Shown here: in pieces, positions 7,974 to 16,992 of the stretch | Numbering within the stretch: the stretch's first letter is position 1 | Layout: every line of letters starts with the position of its first letter | Source: Candidatus Saccharicenans sp. | GTDB taxonomy: Bacteria; Acidobacteriota; Aminicenantia; Aminicenantales; Saccharicenantaceae | DNA length: 64,000 bases | Reading direction: 5' to 3' | Assembly: GCA_030017715.1 (NCBI GenBank) | Contig: JASEIU010000001.1 | Span: forward strand, 970,276 to 1,034,275 | Notes under the pieces: model-generated | What the model was told of the DNA's origin: nothing | The model's input: the letters and a program-made list of their open reading frames with translations, nothing else | Databases searched by the model: none | Program-made: the position numbers and the translations under genes

Positions 7974-9560
7974 ATGGCCGAAGTAATCGGGATCGACCTG
8001 GGAACCACCTATTCCTGCCTGGCTTACATCAACGGGCAACAGCCAGTGGTTATTCCCAACCTTGAAGGCAACAACACCACACCGTCTGTAGTTTCCTTCA
8101 CCGCTGACGGGCTGCCGCTGGTGGGACTCCCGGCTCTGCGCCAGGCCATCACCAACCCGGAAAACACTGTCTATTCGGTCAAAAGGTTGATCGGAAAAAA
8201 ATACAATTCGCCCGAAATGGCCCAGCTCCGGGGCAAGTTTCCTTACCGGATGACCGAAGCTCCCAACGGCGATATCCTGATTGAGGCCGGCGGTCGGGTC
8301 TACAGTCCTCAGGAAATATCGGCCCTCATTCTTGGCTACCTTAAAAAATGCGCCGAGAACTATCTGGGAACCGAAGTCTCAGAGGCGGTGATTACCGTTC
8401 CGGCTTACTTCGACGACCACCAGCGACAGGCCACCAAGGATGCCGCGGCCATCTGCGGCTTGAAAGTCCTGCGCATCATCAACGAACCCACCGCAGCCAG
8501 TCTGGCCTACGGTTTCGACACCAGAAAGAACGGCCGGCTGGCGGTCTACGACCTGGGCGGCGGAACGTTCGATATTACCGTTCTGGAGATTCAGGACGGA
8601 ATATTCCACGTTCTGTCCACCAGCGGAGATACCTTTCTCGGGGGCGATGATTTTGATAACCGCCTCCTCTCCTGGTTGCTGGATGAGTTCAAGAAAGAGC
8701 ATGGAATAGACCTCAGCCGGGACCGGTTTGCCCTGCAGAGAATAAAAGAGGCGGCCGAAAGAGCCAAGAGGGAACTGTCCTTCACTCCGGAAACCGAAAT
8801 CAATCTTCCTTTCATCTGCAATACCGACCGCGGTTCGCTGCATATTCAGAAAAGAATCAACCGCAGCTTTCTGGAAAATCTGACCGCCGACCTGGTGGAA
8901 AGAACCCTGCTCATCTGCGAACAGGCCCTGAAGGATGCCAATCTGGACATTTCCAGAATTGATGAAGTAATTCTGGTAGGCGGCCAGACCAGAATGCCTC
9001 TGGTCAGGCAGATGGTAACCGATTATTTTAAGAAACAGCCGGTAGCTCGTATCAACCCCGACGAAATCGTGGCCATGGGGGCGGCCCTGCAGGCCAACAT
9101 AATTAAGGGTCAGGGGCAAGGGCTGGTCCTGTTGCTGGACGTCACGCCGTTTTCTCTGGGGATAGAGACAGAGAAGGGAACGTTTCAGAAGATTATAGAA
9201 AGAAATACCACCATTCCGGCCCAAAAAACAATGGCTTTTACCACGGTTGAAAATAATCAGAGACGGGTCAAAATCCAGGTGCTGCAGGGAGAGAGCCCGG
9301 TGGCTGCCGACAACAAGTTGCTGGCTACCTTTGACCTGGTGGGGATTGACCCGGCTCCGGCTGGCGTGCCCCAGATAGACGTAAGCTTTGAAATTGACGC
9401 CGACGGAATTCTCCGGGTTTCGGCCCGGGACACCACCACCGGACGGGAGCAGAAGATAGAAGTCAAACCGGCGGCCGGTCTGCTGCCGGAGGAACTGCAG
9501 GAGATCATCGAGCGGAGGCAGAAGGAGGTGAAGAGCAGGAATGAAGAAGGATTATTATGA
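7974..9560 (+). CDS. dnaK: Hsp70 chaperone DnaK lacking the helical lid
   Basis: A 528-residue Hsp70. The nucleotide-binding domain is complete: [11 protein letters not shown] at the start, then [32 protein letters not shown], and [10 protein letters not shown]. The interdomain linker and beta substrate-binding domain follow ([14 protein letters not shown], then [12 protein letters not shown]). After the first lid helix (about residue 500-528) the protein stops, while typical DnaK proteins run to 600-640. DnaJ starts inside its last 20 nt, so no remnant of a lid exists downstream. Loss of helices B-E would be expected to weaken client retention. A second, full-length DnaK may exist elsewhere in the genome. 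Confidence 0.93.
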   Translation: MAEVIGIDLGTTYSCLAYINGQQPVVIPNLEGNNTTPSVVSFTADGLPLVGLPALRQAITNPENTVYSVKRLIGKKYNSPEMAQLRGKFPYRMTEAPNGDILIEAGGRVYSPQEISALILGYLKKCAENYLGTEVSEAVITVPAYFDDHQRQATKDAAAICGLKVLRIINEPTAASLAYGFDTRKNGRLAVYDLGGGTFDITVLEIQDGIFHVLSTSGDTFLGGDDFDNRLLSWLLDEFKKEHGIDLSRDRFALQRIKEAAERAKRELSFTPETEINLPFICNTDRGSLHIQKRINRSFLENLTADLVERTLLICEQALKDANLDISRIDEVILVGGQTRMPLVRQMVTDYFKKQPVARINPDEIVAMGAALQANIIKGQGQGLVLLLDVTPFSLGIETEKGTFQKIIERNTTIPAQKTMAFTTVENNQRRVKIQVLQGESPVAADNKLLATFDLVGIDPAPAGVPQIDVSFEIDADGILRVSARDTTTGREQKIEVKPAAGLLPEELQEIIERRQKEVKSRNEEGLL

Positions 9561-10689
9561 AGTTCTTGGAGTCTCCAGACAGGCCTCGGCCGAAGAAATA
9601 AAAAAAGCTTATCGCCAGGCGGCCCTGAAGTACCATCCAGACCGTAATCCCGGCAACAAGGAAGCCGAGGAGAAATTCAAAGAAGCGGCTGAAGCCTACA
9701 GCATCCTGATCGACCCCGAAAAGCGGGCCATCTACGACCGTTACGGCCACCAGGGACTGCAGGGGCAGGGCTATGAAGGTTTCCGCGGCTTCGATTCCTC
9801 AATCTTCCAGGACTTTGAGGATGTCCTGGGCAATTTTTTTGGCTTCAGTTTTTCGGAATTTTTCGGTGGCCAGCCAGGGAGACGGGCAGGGGCCCAGCGT
9901 GGCCGAGACCTGGCCCTGGAATTACAGCTCAGCCTGGAAGAAGTGGCCTCCGGCACTGAGAAAGAATTGAAGATAACCAGACATGAACTCTGTCCGGTTT
10001 GCGGCGGAAGCAGGCTGAAACCGGGAACCAGGAAATCGGTCTGTCCGGCCTGCCAGGGACGCGGACAACTTCGGTACCAGCAAGGTTTTTTCACCATTAC
10101 CAGAACCTGCTCCCACTGCGACGGTCTGGGCGAGATAATCGCCACTCCCTGCGGCGAATGCCAGGGAACGGGCCGGGTCAGACAGAAGAAGCAGTTGAAA
10201 GTCAAAATTCCGGCCGGAGTTGACGACGGCACCAGGTTGAGAATTTCCGGCGAGGGCGAAGCCGGAGACCAGGGGCTGCCCCGTGGCGACCTGTATGTCA
10301 TCATCAGGGTGCGAAAGCATCCGTTCTTTGAAAGAAGAGGACGAGACCTGTACTGCCAGGTCGACCTGAGTTTTTCTCAGGCGGCTCTGGGTGCCCGGGT
10401 GGCCATTCCTCTGCTGAATGGCGGTCAGGAAATCCTGAAGGTTCCAGCCGGGGTCCAGCCGGATGAAGTTTTCAAGCTGCGCGGAGTCGGGTTGAAAGAA
10501 CCCGGAGGTCACCGCAGCGGCGACCTTTATGTCCGGGTAATGGTTAAGACGCCGGAAAAGCTCGACCGTGCACAGAAAGCCCTGCTGGCCAGGTTGGCTG
10601 AGCTGCGCGGAGAAAAGCTGGATGAGGTAGACCAATCAGTCCTGGATAGGTATCGTCAGCTGGTCGGAAGCGAGGACAGTGACCAGTAA
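9541..10689 (+). CDS. dnaJ: co-chaperone DnaJ (type A Hsp40)
   Basis: A 382-residue type A DnaJ. The J domain (residues 1-70) has the HPD motif ([17 protein letters not shown]). A Gly/Phe-rich stretch follows (about 75-110). Four CxxCxGxG-type zinc repeats are visible at about residues 150-217 ([30 protein letters not shown]), then the C-terminal client-binding domains. It overlaps dnaK by 20 nt in a different frame, with AGGAGG inside dnaK (about 9525-9530) as a plausible ribosome site. It stimulates DnaK ATPase and delivers unfolded proteins. Confidence 0.96.
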   Translation: MKKDYYEVLGVSRQASAEEIKKAYRQAALKYHPDRNPGNKEAEEKFKEAAEAYSILIDPEKRAIYDRYGHQGLQGQGYEGFRGFDSSIFQDFEDVLGNFFGFSFSEFFGGQPGRRAGAQRGRDLALELQLSLEEVASGTEKELKITRHELCPVCGGSRLKPGTRKSVCPACQGRGQLRYQQGFFTITRTCSHCDGLGEIIATPCGECQGTGRVRQKKQLKVKIPAGVDDGTRLRISGEGEAGDQGLPRGDLYVIIRVRKHPFFERRGRDLYCQVDLSFSQAALGARVAIPLLNGGQEILKVPAGVQPDEVFKLRGVGLKEPGGHRSGDLYVRVMVKTPEKLDRAQKALLARLAELRGEKLDEVDQSVLDRYRQLVGSEDSDQ

Positions 10690-11401
10690 TCAATTTTTCA
10701 TCAACCGCTGGCCGGAAGGTAAGAAGCGATTCTGCCTTGAAGGCCCGGAACATCATCATCTGTCCCGGGTGGCCAGGGTAAAACCGGGAAATATGGTCTG
10801 GCTGTCCGACGGACAGGGCAGGCGTCTGCTGGTCGAGGTTGAGGCCATTGAACCGGACAGAACCTGGCTCCGGCCTCTGGAAACAGTGGAAGAAACCGTC
10901 AGGACCCGGGTGATTCTGGGGCTGGGGCTGACCAGACCGTCCGTGTTTGAATTCATTATCCAGAAAGCCGCCGAGCTGGGCGTCTGGGAGGTCCAGCCGC
11001 TGCTGACCAGAAGGTCGCAGCCCATACCCGCTGACCGACTGGAAAGAAAAATTCAGCGCTGGGAAAAAATCGCCAGGGAGGCCCTGAAACAATGCAAGGG
11101 CGGCAGCCTTACGATCATCGGTCGCCCGCTGACCCTGAAAGAAGCCGTCGGTCGGAAGATCGCCGGTTCTAAATTTTATCTGTCGGAAGACAGTCCTCGT
11201 TATTTTCGTGATATACTTATGACGGACCGGAGCGATGAAGTTTATCTTCTGACCGGACCGGAAGGCGGCTGGGCTGAGGAGGAAATAGCATTGATGGACC
11301 GGGCAGGATTTCAGGGCTTATCGCTCGGCAGCCGCATTCTCAGGACCGAAACAGCCGTTCTCTCGGCTCTGAGTCTGATTATTCATTTCTGGAACTGGTA
11401 A
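10679..11401 (+). CDS. rsmE: 16S rRNA (uracil-1498-N3)-methyltransferase RsmE
   Basis: A 240-residue SPOUT methyltransferase. The N-terminal PUA-like part contains [13 protein letters not shown]. The knotted C-terminal part carries the AdoMet-binding signatures LLTGPEGGW and [16 protein letters not shown]. It methylates U1498 in the ribosomal decoding region. The start is GTG at 10679, overlapping dnaJ by 11 nt. Placement of rsmE after dnaJ is common in bacteria, usually with prmA between them; prmA is absent here. Confidence 0.93.
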   Translation: MTSNQFFINRWPEGKKRFCLEGPEHHHLSRVARVKPGNMVWLSDGQGRRLLVEVEAIEPDRTWLRPLETVEETVRTRVILGLGLTRPSVFEFIIQKAAELGVWEVQPLLTRRSQPIPADRLERKIQRWEKIAREALKQCKGGSLTIIGRPLTLKEAVGRKIAGSKFYLSEDSPRYFRDILMTDRSDEVYLLTGPEGGWAEEEIALMDRAGFQGLSLGSRILRTETAVLSALSLIIHFWNW

Positions 11402-11409
11402 CCGGTAAC

Positions 11410-12348
11410 ATGTTTCTTCAGGGACAGAAAGTTGGCAAGTACGAAATCCTGAGGTCGCTGGGCAGCGGCGGCTTCGGCTCGGTTTATCTGGCCAGGGATA
11501 CCTGGCTGGACATCAAGGTTGCCATCAAGGTTCCCCACAAGCAATCACAGGAGCTGTTCAAGCTGCTCAAAGAACCCAGGCTGCAGGCGGCTCTTAACCA
11601 TCCCAACATCGTCAGGGTTCTGGCAGCCGAGAAAGAAAAAGACGTGTTCTTCATGGTTATGGAATACGTCAAGGGAAAATCGCTGGAAAAGGTGCTGGAG
11701 AAAGAAAAGATTCTGGAAGCCGACCGAGCGATTGACATCATCAAACAGGTTGCCTACGGCGTAGACCATGCCCATAAAAATAAAATAATTCATCGCGACC
11801 TGAGGCCTTCCAACATTCTCATCTCCGAGGAGGGCACGGTTAAGATAACCGACTTCGGGACTTCGGCCTGGCTTAATTCCACCCAGTTCGCCTCCACCCG
11901 GATCGGTTCACCCCCTTACATGGCACCAGAGCAATTCCTGGGCAAGGCTTCTTACTGTTCGGATATCTATTCCCTGGGGTGCATCTTTTATGAGATGATA
12001 GTCGGCCGGCCACCGATTTTCGACCCCGACCCCTTCAAGATCCTGGAAAAGGCCCAGCAGGGAAAGATTACCCCGCCCAGATTAAAGAATATGAAGGTGC
12101 CCAAAGAAGTCGATATCCTGATCATGCGCTGCCTGGCTCCGAGGGTTGAAGACCGGGTGCAGAGCGCTTCGGAAATAATCAGGGAGCTGTCCCGGCTGAA
12201 AGGCAAAGAAGAAAAGACAACCGAACTTGATGATATTTTTGCCAGAATCAAGGCCCGGGAAACCAGGCGGACCGACCTCTGCTGGAACTGTCGTCGACCT
12301 TTACCCTATAAGACCAGAACCTGCCCTTATTGCGGGGAAAGCGTCTGA
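11410..12348 (+). CDS. Ser/Thr protein kinase with C-terminal zinc ribbon
   Basis: A 312-residue eukaryotic-type (Hanks) kinase. The glycine loop is GSGGFGSVY. The ATP-binding Lys is in VAIK (K40). The catalytic loop HRDLRPSN holds D130, with Arg in place of the usual Lys, and DFG is at 148-150. SPPYMAPEQF forms the activation-segment end. The last 25 residues hold a C4 zinc ribbon (C291/C294/C305/C308). No transmembrane segment is visible, so the kinase is cytosolic. It starts 8 nt after rsmE and is probably in the heat-shock transcript, which hints at stress-linked phosphorylation; substrates are unknown. Confidence 0.9.
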   Translation: MFLQGQKVGKYEILRSLGSGGFGSVYLARDTWLDIKVAIKVPHKQSQELFKLLKEPRLQAALNHPNIVRVLAAEKEKDVFFMVMEYVKGKSLEKVLEKEKILEADRAIDIIKQVAYGVDHAHKNKIIHRDLRPSNILISEEGTVKITDFGTSAWLNSTQFASTRIGSPPYMAPEQFLGKASYCSDIYSLGCIFYEMIVGRPPIFDPDPFKILEKAQQGKITPPRLKNMKVPKEVDILIMRCLAPRVEDRVQSASEIIRELSRLKGKEEKTTELDDIFARIKARETRRTDLCWNCRRPLPYKTRTCPYCGESV

Positions 12349-12381
12349 TTCTGGCCTGGCGATCAGGGGGCTTTCTTAAAA

Positions 12382-12410
12382 TTGACATTAATCGACAGTT
12401 GTTTTACTAT
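12382..12410 (+). promoter_or_regulatory. strong sigma-70-type promoter for the pilT leader
   Basis: TTGACA at 12382-12387, a 17-nt spacer, and TACTAT at 12405-12410. It lies 45 nt before the small ORF and about 160 nt before pilT, so pilT mRNA would carry a leader of roughly 150 nt. Confidence 0.6.
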
Positions 12411-12454
12411 TAAACCAATTTCAGGTTCAGTCGGGCTGGGAGAGTCCAGGAAAG

Positions 12455-12568
12455 ATGAATCGTTCGGAAATCAGCAAAGCCCGCAGGCAGAAAAGGAAGA
12501 GCTTCGCCGGGCTTGAAAGCCGGCGGTCCTTTTATATTCTAAAGCTCGGGAATTACGGGAGGGTTTGA
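12455..12568 (+). CDS. 37-residue basic leader peptide (hypothetical)
   Basis: A small ORF encoding a basic peptide that begins MNRSEISKARRQKRKSFAGL and ends YGRV. An AGGAAAG site precedes the ATG, a strong promoter lies upstream, and the stop overlaps the pilT start as TGATG, a usual form of translational coupling. It contains the GC-rich hairpin at 12505-12525. No homologue is recognised. It could be a real small protein, a translated regulatory leader, or chance. Confidence 0.35.
   Translation: MNRSEISKARRQKRKSFAGLESRRSFYILKLGNYGRV
12505..12534 (+). terminator. hairpin with short U-tract in the pilT leader (possible attenuator)
   Basis: Perfect 6-bp GC stem (CGCCGG at 12505-12510, CCGGCG at 12520-12525) closing a 9-nt loop, followed by GTCCTTTTA. 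It has the form of an intrinsic terminator but lies inside the small ORF and before pilT, so it may act as an attenuator controlled by translation of the leader. The U-tract is short. Confidence 0.35.
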
Positions 12569-13722
12569 TGATTATTGATGATCTATTAAAAATTGCCATT
12601 GAGAGAGATGCTTCCGACCTGCACCTGAAGGCCGGCAATCATCCCGTTATCAGGGTTCACGGGACGCTGATTCCTCTGGTTGGCTTTCCCCGGTTGACGG
12701 GCGAGGACACGGCCGACCTGGCCAATCAGATAATGAGCGATTACCAGCGCAAGAAACTGAAGGAAGACTTTGACGTGGACCTGGCTTACAGCCTGTCGGG
12801 ATTTGGACGCTTCAGGGGAAATATTTACTACCAGAGAGGCACTCTGGCCATTTCGCTGAGAATCATTCCGCTGGAAGTCAGAACCATCAGAGAATTGTTG
12901 CTGCCGGAGGTCCTGGAAAAAATTGCTTTTTACCCCCGGGGCCTGGTTCTGGTGACCGGTACCACGGGAAGCGGCAAGACCACCACCTTAGCTGCCATGA
13001 TAGATTATATCAATACCTACCGGCGGGAAAACATCATCACCGTCGAAGACCCGATTGAATATCTGCACAAAGACAAGAAAAGCACCATCAGCCAGAGAGA
13101 AGTGGGCATGGACGTTCTAAGTTTTTCCCGGGGACTGAGAGCCTGTCTGCGTGAAGACCCGGATGTCATCCTGGTCGGTGAAATGAGAGACCTGGAAACC
13201 ATCGAAACCGCGCTGCTGGCGGCCGAGACCGGTCATCTGGTTCTCAGCACCCTGCACACTCTTGATGCTCCGGAAACCATCAACCGTATCATCGCCACCT
13301 TCCCGCCGCATCATCAGAAACAGGTCAGGCTGCAGCTGGCCAGCGTGCTCAAGGCGGTTATCTCCATGCGCCTGGTGCCCAGAATGGATGAACAGGGTCG
13401 GGTGCCGGCGGTGGAAGTTATGATTAACACGCCTTTTATAGAGGAATGTATTCGCGAACGCGATAAGACCGGTCTGATCCGTGATGCCATTGCCACCGGC
13501 GTCTCGCAATACGGCATGCAGACCTTTGACCAGTCTATTTACCAGTTATATCGGGACGGTTATATCTCCTTCGAGCAGGGCATCAAGTATTCGTCCAATC
13601 CCGATGCTTTCAAGCTGAGGGTGATGGGAGTCCAGTCCACCCTGGATATAGCGCTGGAACAAATGGAAAGAGAAATGGTAAAGGTAGAGAGGGTAGAAGG
13701 GAGGCCTGAAGAGGAAAGTTAG
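12568..13722 (+). CDS. pilT: type IV pilus retraction / twitching ATPase PilT
   Basis: A 384-residue secretion ATPase. N-terminal PAS-like domain (ASDLHLKAGNHPVIRVHG). Walker A is TGTTGSGKTTTL, the Asp box ITVEDPIEY, Walker B DPDVILVGEMRDLET, and the His box HLVLSTLHT. EMRDLETIETALLAAETGHL is characteristic of PilT. It should depolymerise type IV pili. The start is the ATG at 12568, preceded by GGGAGG, and not the in-frame TTG just before it. No other pilus gene is in the window. alaS follows after 6 nt. Confidence 0.92.
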   Translation: MIIDDLLKIAIERDASDLHLKAGNHPVIRVHGTLIPLVGFPRLTGEDTADLANQIMSDYQRKKLKEDFDVDLAYSLSGFGRFRGNIYYQRGTLAISLRIIPLEVRTIRELLLPEVLEKIAFYPRGLVLVTGTTGSGKTTTLAAMIDYINTYRRENIITVEDPIEYLHKDKKSTISQREVGMDVLSFSRGLRACLREDPDVILVGEMRDLETIETALLAAETGHLVLSTLHTLDAPETINRIIATFPPHHQKQVRLQLASVLKAVISMRLVPRMDEQGRVPAVEVMINTPFIEECIRERDKTGLIRDAIATGVSQYGMQTFDQSIYQLYRDGYISFEQGIKYSSNPDAFKLRVMGVQSTLDIALEQMEREMVKVERVEGRPEEES

Positions 13723-13728
13723 AGGACG

Positions 13729-16365
13729 ATGAAAGCAAATGAGATCAGATCCGCTTTTCTGGACTTTTTCGAGAAAAAGGGTCACCGGGTAGTTCCCAGT
13801 TCACCCCTCATTCCCAGGGACGACCCTACGCTTCTGTTTACCAATGCCGGCATGAACCAGTTCAAGAACATCTTTCTGGGACTGGAAAAACGCAGTTACC
13901 AGCGGGCGGCCTCGGTTCAGAAGTGCCTGCGAGTGAGCGGCAAGCACAACGACCTGGAACAGGTTGGCCGCACTCCCAAGCATCATACCTTTTTTGAAAT
14001 GCTGGGTAATTTTTCTTTCGGCGATTATTTCAAGAGGGAAGCCATCGCTTTTGCCTGGGAGCTGGTGACCGAAGTCTACCGGTTGCCGGCGGAAAGACTT
14101 TATATTACGGTCTATCAGGATGATGACGAAGCTTTTGGCCTCTGGAATCGAGAAACAGGCATCCCGGCCGAGAAGATTTTTCGCTTCGGCAAGGAAGATA
14201 ATTTCTGGGCCATGGGCGAGACCGGACCCTGCGGTCCCTGTTCTGAAATCCATTACGATCTGGGAGAAAACATAGAGAGCGGTTCGCCCCGGGAGCTGAT
14301 CGCCAGAGGCAGTGACCGGGTGGTGGAACTCTGGAATCTGGTTTTCATGGAATTTTTCCAGGACGAACAGGGCCGGATGCACCGCCTGCCCAGGCCGTCG
14401 ATAGATACGGGCATGGGGCTGGAAAGGATGGCTGCCGTCCTTCAGGGTCGGAGCAGCAATTTTGAAACTGACCTGTTCAGCCCGCTCATTCAGGCCATCG
14501 TTCAGGAAACAAACCAGGAATATCCGACAGGCGGGGAAACCGACGTCTGGGTCAGGATCATTGCCGACCATATCAGAGCCATAACATTTCTGATAGGAGA
14601 TGGGGTGACCCCGGCCAATGAGGGGCGGGGATATGTGTTGCGCCGGCTGATCCGGAGAGCTTTCCGGCGCGGCAACCTGCTCGGGCTGGAAAAGCCTTTT
14701 CTTTACCGGCTGGCCGGCACCGTGGTGGACATCATGAAGGAGGCTTATCCTGAATTGATGTCCAATCTGCCATACATCAGCCGGGTCTGCCTGGCCGAGG
14801 AGGAACGTTTTATTTACACCCTCAATTCCGGGCTCCGTTATTTTGAGCAGTATGCCGCGGAGACCCTGGCTTCCGGGAGCCGGGTCATTAGCGGGGACAA
14901 AGTTTTTAAGCTCTATGACACCTTCGGCTTTCCTCTTGACCTCTGCCAGGAACTGGCCAGAGAAAAGAACCTGGAGGTGGACGAGTCAGGTTTTCGACAG
15001 GAGCTCGAGGTTCAGAAAGACCGGGCCCGACAATCATGGGAAGGGGAAGCCAGGTTCAGAGAAAAATCGGTCTACCAGAATTACCAGCAGCTGAAAGTAG
15101 AGCCGGTTTTCTATGAACGGGTGGAAGTGGCTGAAACCCGGGTGCTGGCCATCATCAAGAACGGCCAGTCGGTTGATTTCCTGAGAGAGGGGGAGAGTGG
15201 AGAAGTCATCCTGGCGGTCACTCCTTTTTATGCCGAGGCTGGCGGTCAGGTGGGAGATACCGGGGTGCTTAAAAGTTCGCATTTTTCGGCGGTGGTGGAA
15301 ACCGCCTTCTCTCCCGTTCCCGGACTCATCGTTCATAAAGTAAAGGTTCTGGCCGGAGAGCTTAAAGTCGGCCAGACGGTGGAGGCGGTGGTGGATAGCC
15401 TCAGGCGCCAGGCTATCAGCCGCAATCATACTGCCACCCATCTTCTTCATGCCGCCCTGAGGCAGATCCTGGGAGACCATGTCAGGCAATCCGGCTCCCT
15501 GGTCAGCCCCCAGCGCTTCCGTTTCGACTTTACCCATTTTGCTGCCCTGAGCGAAGAAGAAATAGAAAAGGTTGAGCGGCTGATCAACGAAAAGATAAGA
15601 GAAAACCTGCCGGTGACGGTTAAAGTCACCACCCTGGAGGAAGGCCTGGCCGAAGGAGCCATGGCAATCTTTGAGGAAAAATACGGCGAGAGTGTCCGGC
15701 TGGTAACCGTCGGTGATTTCAGCAAGGAGCTCTGCGGCGGTATCCATGTGCGGCAGAGCGGGGAGATCGGGTTTTTCAAGGTCATCTCCGAATCCAGCGT
15801 GGCTGCCGGCTTGCGCCGCATCGAGGCCGTAACCGGAGAGGAAGCCTTTAACTACGTTGAATCGCTGGAAAAAGAATTGCGCCAGCTGGAAAGGCTATTA
15901 AAAGTCAGCCGGAAGGAGTTGCTGACCAGGGCGGAAAAGATGATGGAAACCATTGAAGAAAAAGAAGAGGAAATAAGAAGACTCAAGCAAAAACTGGTCC
16001 AGCAGGCCGGCCAGTCTCCGGAAATGGCTGTCAGAGAAGTGCGTGGAATCAAGCTGGTGACCCAGAAATTCGAGGGCCTTGACATAGAAGCTCTCAGGCA
16101 GTACGCCGACACCCTCAAGCAGAAAATCGGTTCCGGGGTTATCGTCCTGAGCTCGAGTCTTGAGGGAAGGGTTTTCCTGGTAGTGGCCGTTACCCCAGAC
16201 CTGACCGCCCGGGTTCAGGCTAATAATATGATCAAGGAAATCGCCGGAATTATTGGCGGCGGCGGGGGAGGGCGGCCCGATTTTGCCCAGGCCGGCGGGA
16301 CCAGAGCGGAAAACATCGATCAGGCCCTGGAAAAGAGTGTTGACCTTCTGGAGAAGGTGTCTTAA
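13729..16365 (+). CDS. alaS: alanyl-tRNA synthetase
   Basis: An 878-residue class II synthetase of normal length. Motif 1 region begins IRSAFLDFFEKKGHRVVPSS; the active-site core includes FTNAGMNQFK, then KHHTFFEMLGNFSFGDYFK. The editing domain has the zinc-binding HxxxH (NHTATHLLH) and CGGIH motifs that clear mischarged Ser-tRNA. The C-terminal coiled coil and C-Ala glycine-rich end (GGGGGGRPDFAQAGG) are intact. It shares a transcript with pilT (6-nt gap). Confidence 0.97.
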   Translation: MKANEIRSAFLDFFEKKGHRVVPSSPLIPRDDPTLLFTNAGMNQFKNIFLGLEKRSYQRAASVQKCLRVSGKHNDLEQVGRTPKHHTFFEMLGNFSFGDYFKREAIAFAWELVTEVYRLPAERLYITVYQDDDEAFGLWNRETGIPAEKIFRFGKEDNFWAMGETGPCGPCSEIHYDLGENIESGSPRELIARGSDRVVELWNLVFMEFFQDEQGRMHRLPRPSIDTGMGLERMAAVLQGRSSNFETDLFSPLIQAIVQETNQEYPTGGETDVWVRIIADHIRAITFLIGDGVTPANEGRGYVLRRLIRRAFRRGNLLGLEKPFLYRLAGTVVDIMKEAYPELMSNLPYISRVCLAEEERFIYTLNSGLRYFEQYAAETLASGSRVISGDKVFKLYDTFGFPLDLCQELAREKNLEVDESGFRQELEVQKDRARQSWEGEARFREKSVYQNYQQLKVEPVFYERVEVAETRVLAIIKNGQSVDFLREGESGEVILAVTPFYAEAGGQVGDTGVLKSSHFSAVVETAFSPVPGLIVHKVKVLAGELKVGQTVEAVVDSLRRQAISRNHTATHLLHAALRQILGDHVRQSGSLVSPQRFRFDFTHFAALSEEEIEKVERLINEKIRENLPVTVKVTTLEEGLAEGAMAIFEEKYGESVRLVTVGDFSKELCGGIHVRQSGEIGFFKVISESSVAAGLRRIEAVTGEEAFNYVESLEKELRQLERLLKVSRKELLTRAEKMMETIEEKEEEIRRLKQKLVQQAGQSPEMAVREVRGIKLVTQKFEGLDIEALRQYADTLKQKIGSGVIVLSSSLEGRVFLVVAVTPDLTARVQANNMIKEIAGIIGGGGGGRPDFAQAGGTRAENIDQALEKSVDLLEKVS

Positions 16366-16421
16366 AATCACCCATAAAGGGGATTGTCAGGGAATAAGAA
16401 TATTCTTAAGATATAGTTAGC

Positions 16422-16979
16422 ATGGGAAAACGGACTGTTCTCCGCTGGCCGAATTTATTGTTCATATTTCTATCCTGTTCGCTGTGCCTGTTTGCTGCCC
16501 GTCAGGATGAGTTGAAGGCCAGGTACGACCCCATCATTCAGAAGCTGGCCGCCAGGCATGGAGTTCCGGCTGACCTGGTCCATGCGGTAATCAAGGCCGA
16601 ATCCAACTATGACCAGTTTGCGGTCTCACCCAAGGGAGCTCTGGGGCTGATGCAGTTGATGCCCGAGACGGCCATGAAATACGGAGTCCTTAATATCCTG
16701 GACCCAGAACAGAACATAGAGGGCGGGATCAAATACTTAAAGGACCTTATCAAGCAATATAAGGGAGAGCGCAACCTCGTTCTGTCTGCCTATAACGCCG
16801 GGCAGGGAGCAGTGGAAAAGCATAACGGAGTTCCGCCCTATCCTGAAACCAGGACCTACCTGAAAAAAGTCGAATACAAGCATCCGTACATTAAGACCAG
16901 AACCATCATTTATCGATACTATGACGAAAACGGGCGGCTGTGCGTGACCAATAATCCTTATTATTTGCCCAGGAAATAA
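16422..16979 (+). CDS. lytic transglycosylase (SLT domain)
   Basis: A 185-residue exported protein. A hydrophobic signal segment (about residues 8-27) may end in an SCSL lipobox-like stretch, so it could be a lipoprotein. The SLT domain carries the catalytic Glu in VIKAESNYDQFAVSPKGALG, then LMQLMPETA and LSAYNAGQGAV. It cleaves peptidoglycan with 1,6-anhydro product formation. A short C-terminal region (YRYYDENGRLCVTN) resembles DUF4124-type tails. A 12-bp palindrome (AAGAATATTCTT) lies in the short gap after alaS, and no clear Shine-Dalgarno is visible. Confidence 0.9.
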   Translation: MGKRTVLRWPNLLFIFLSCSLCLFAARQDELKARYDPIIQKLAARHGVPADLVHAVIKAESNYDQFAVSPKGALGLMQLMPETAMKYGVLNILDPEQNIEGGIKYLKDLIKQYKGERNLVLSAYNAGQGAVEKHNGVPPYPETRTYLKKVEYKHPYIKTRTIIYRYYDENGRLCVTNNPYYLPRK

Positions 16980-16992
16980 GCTCGCCTCAAAT

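Noticed and set aside
12411..12567. A GEMM-type c-di-GMP riboswitch before pilT
   Set aside because: The conserved GEMM sequence blocks were not found; only a promoter, small ORF and hairpin are supported.
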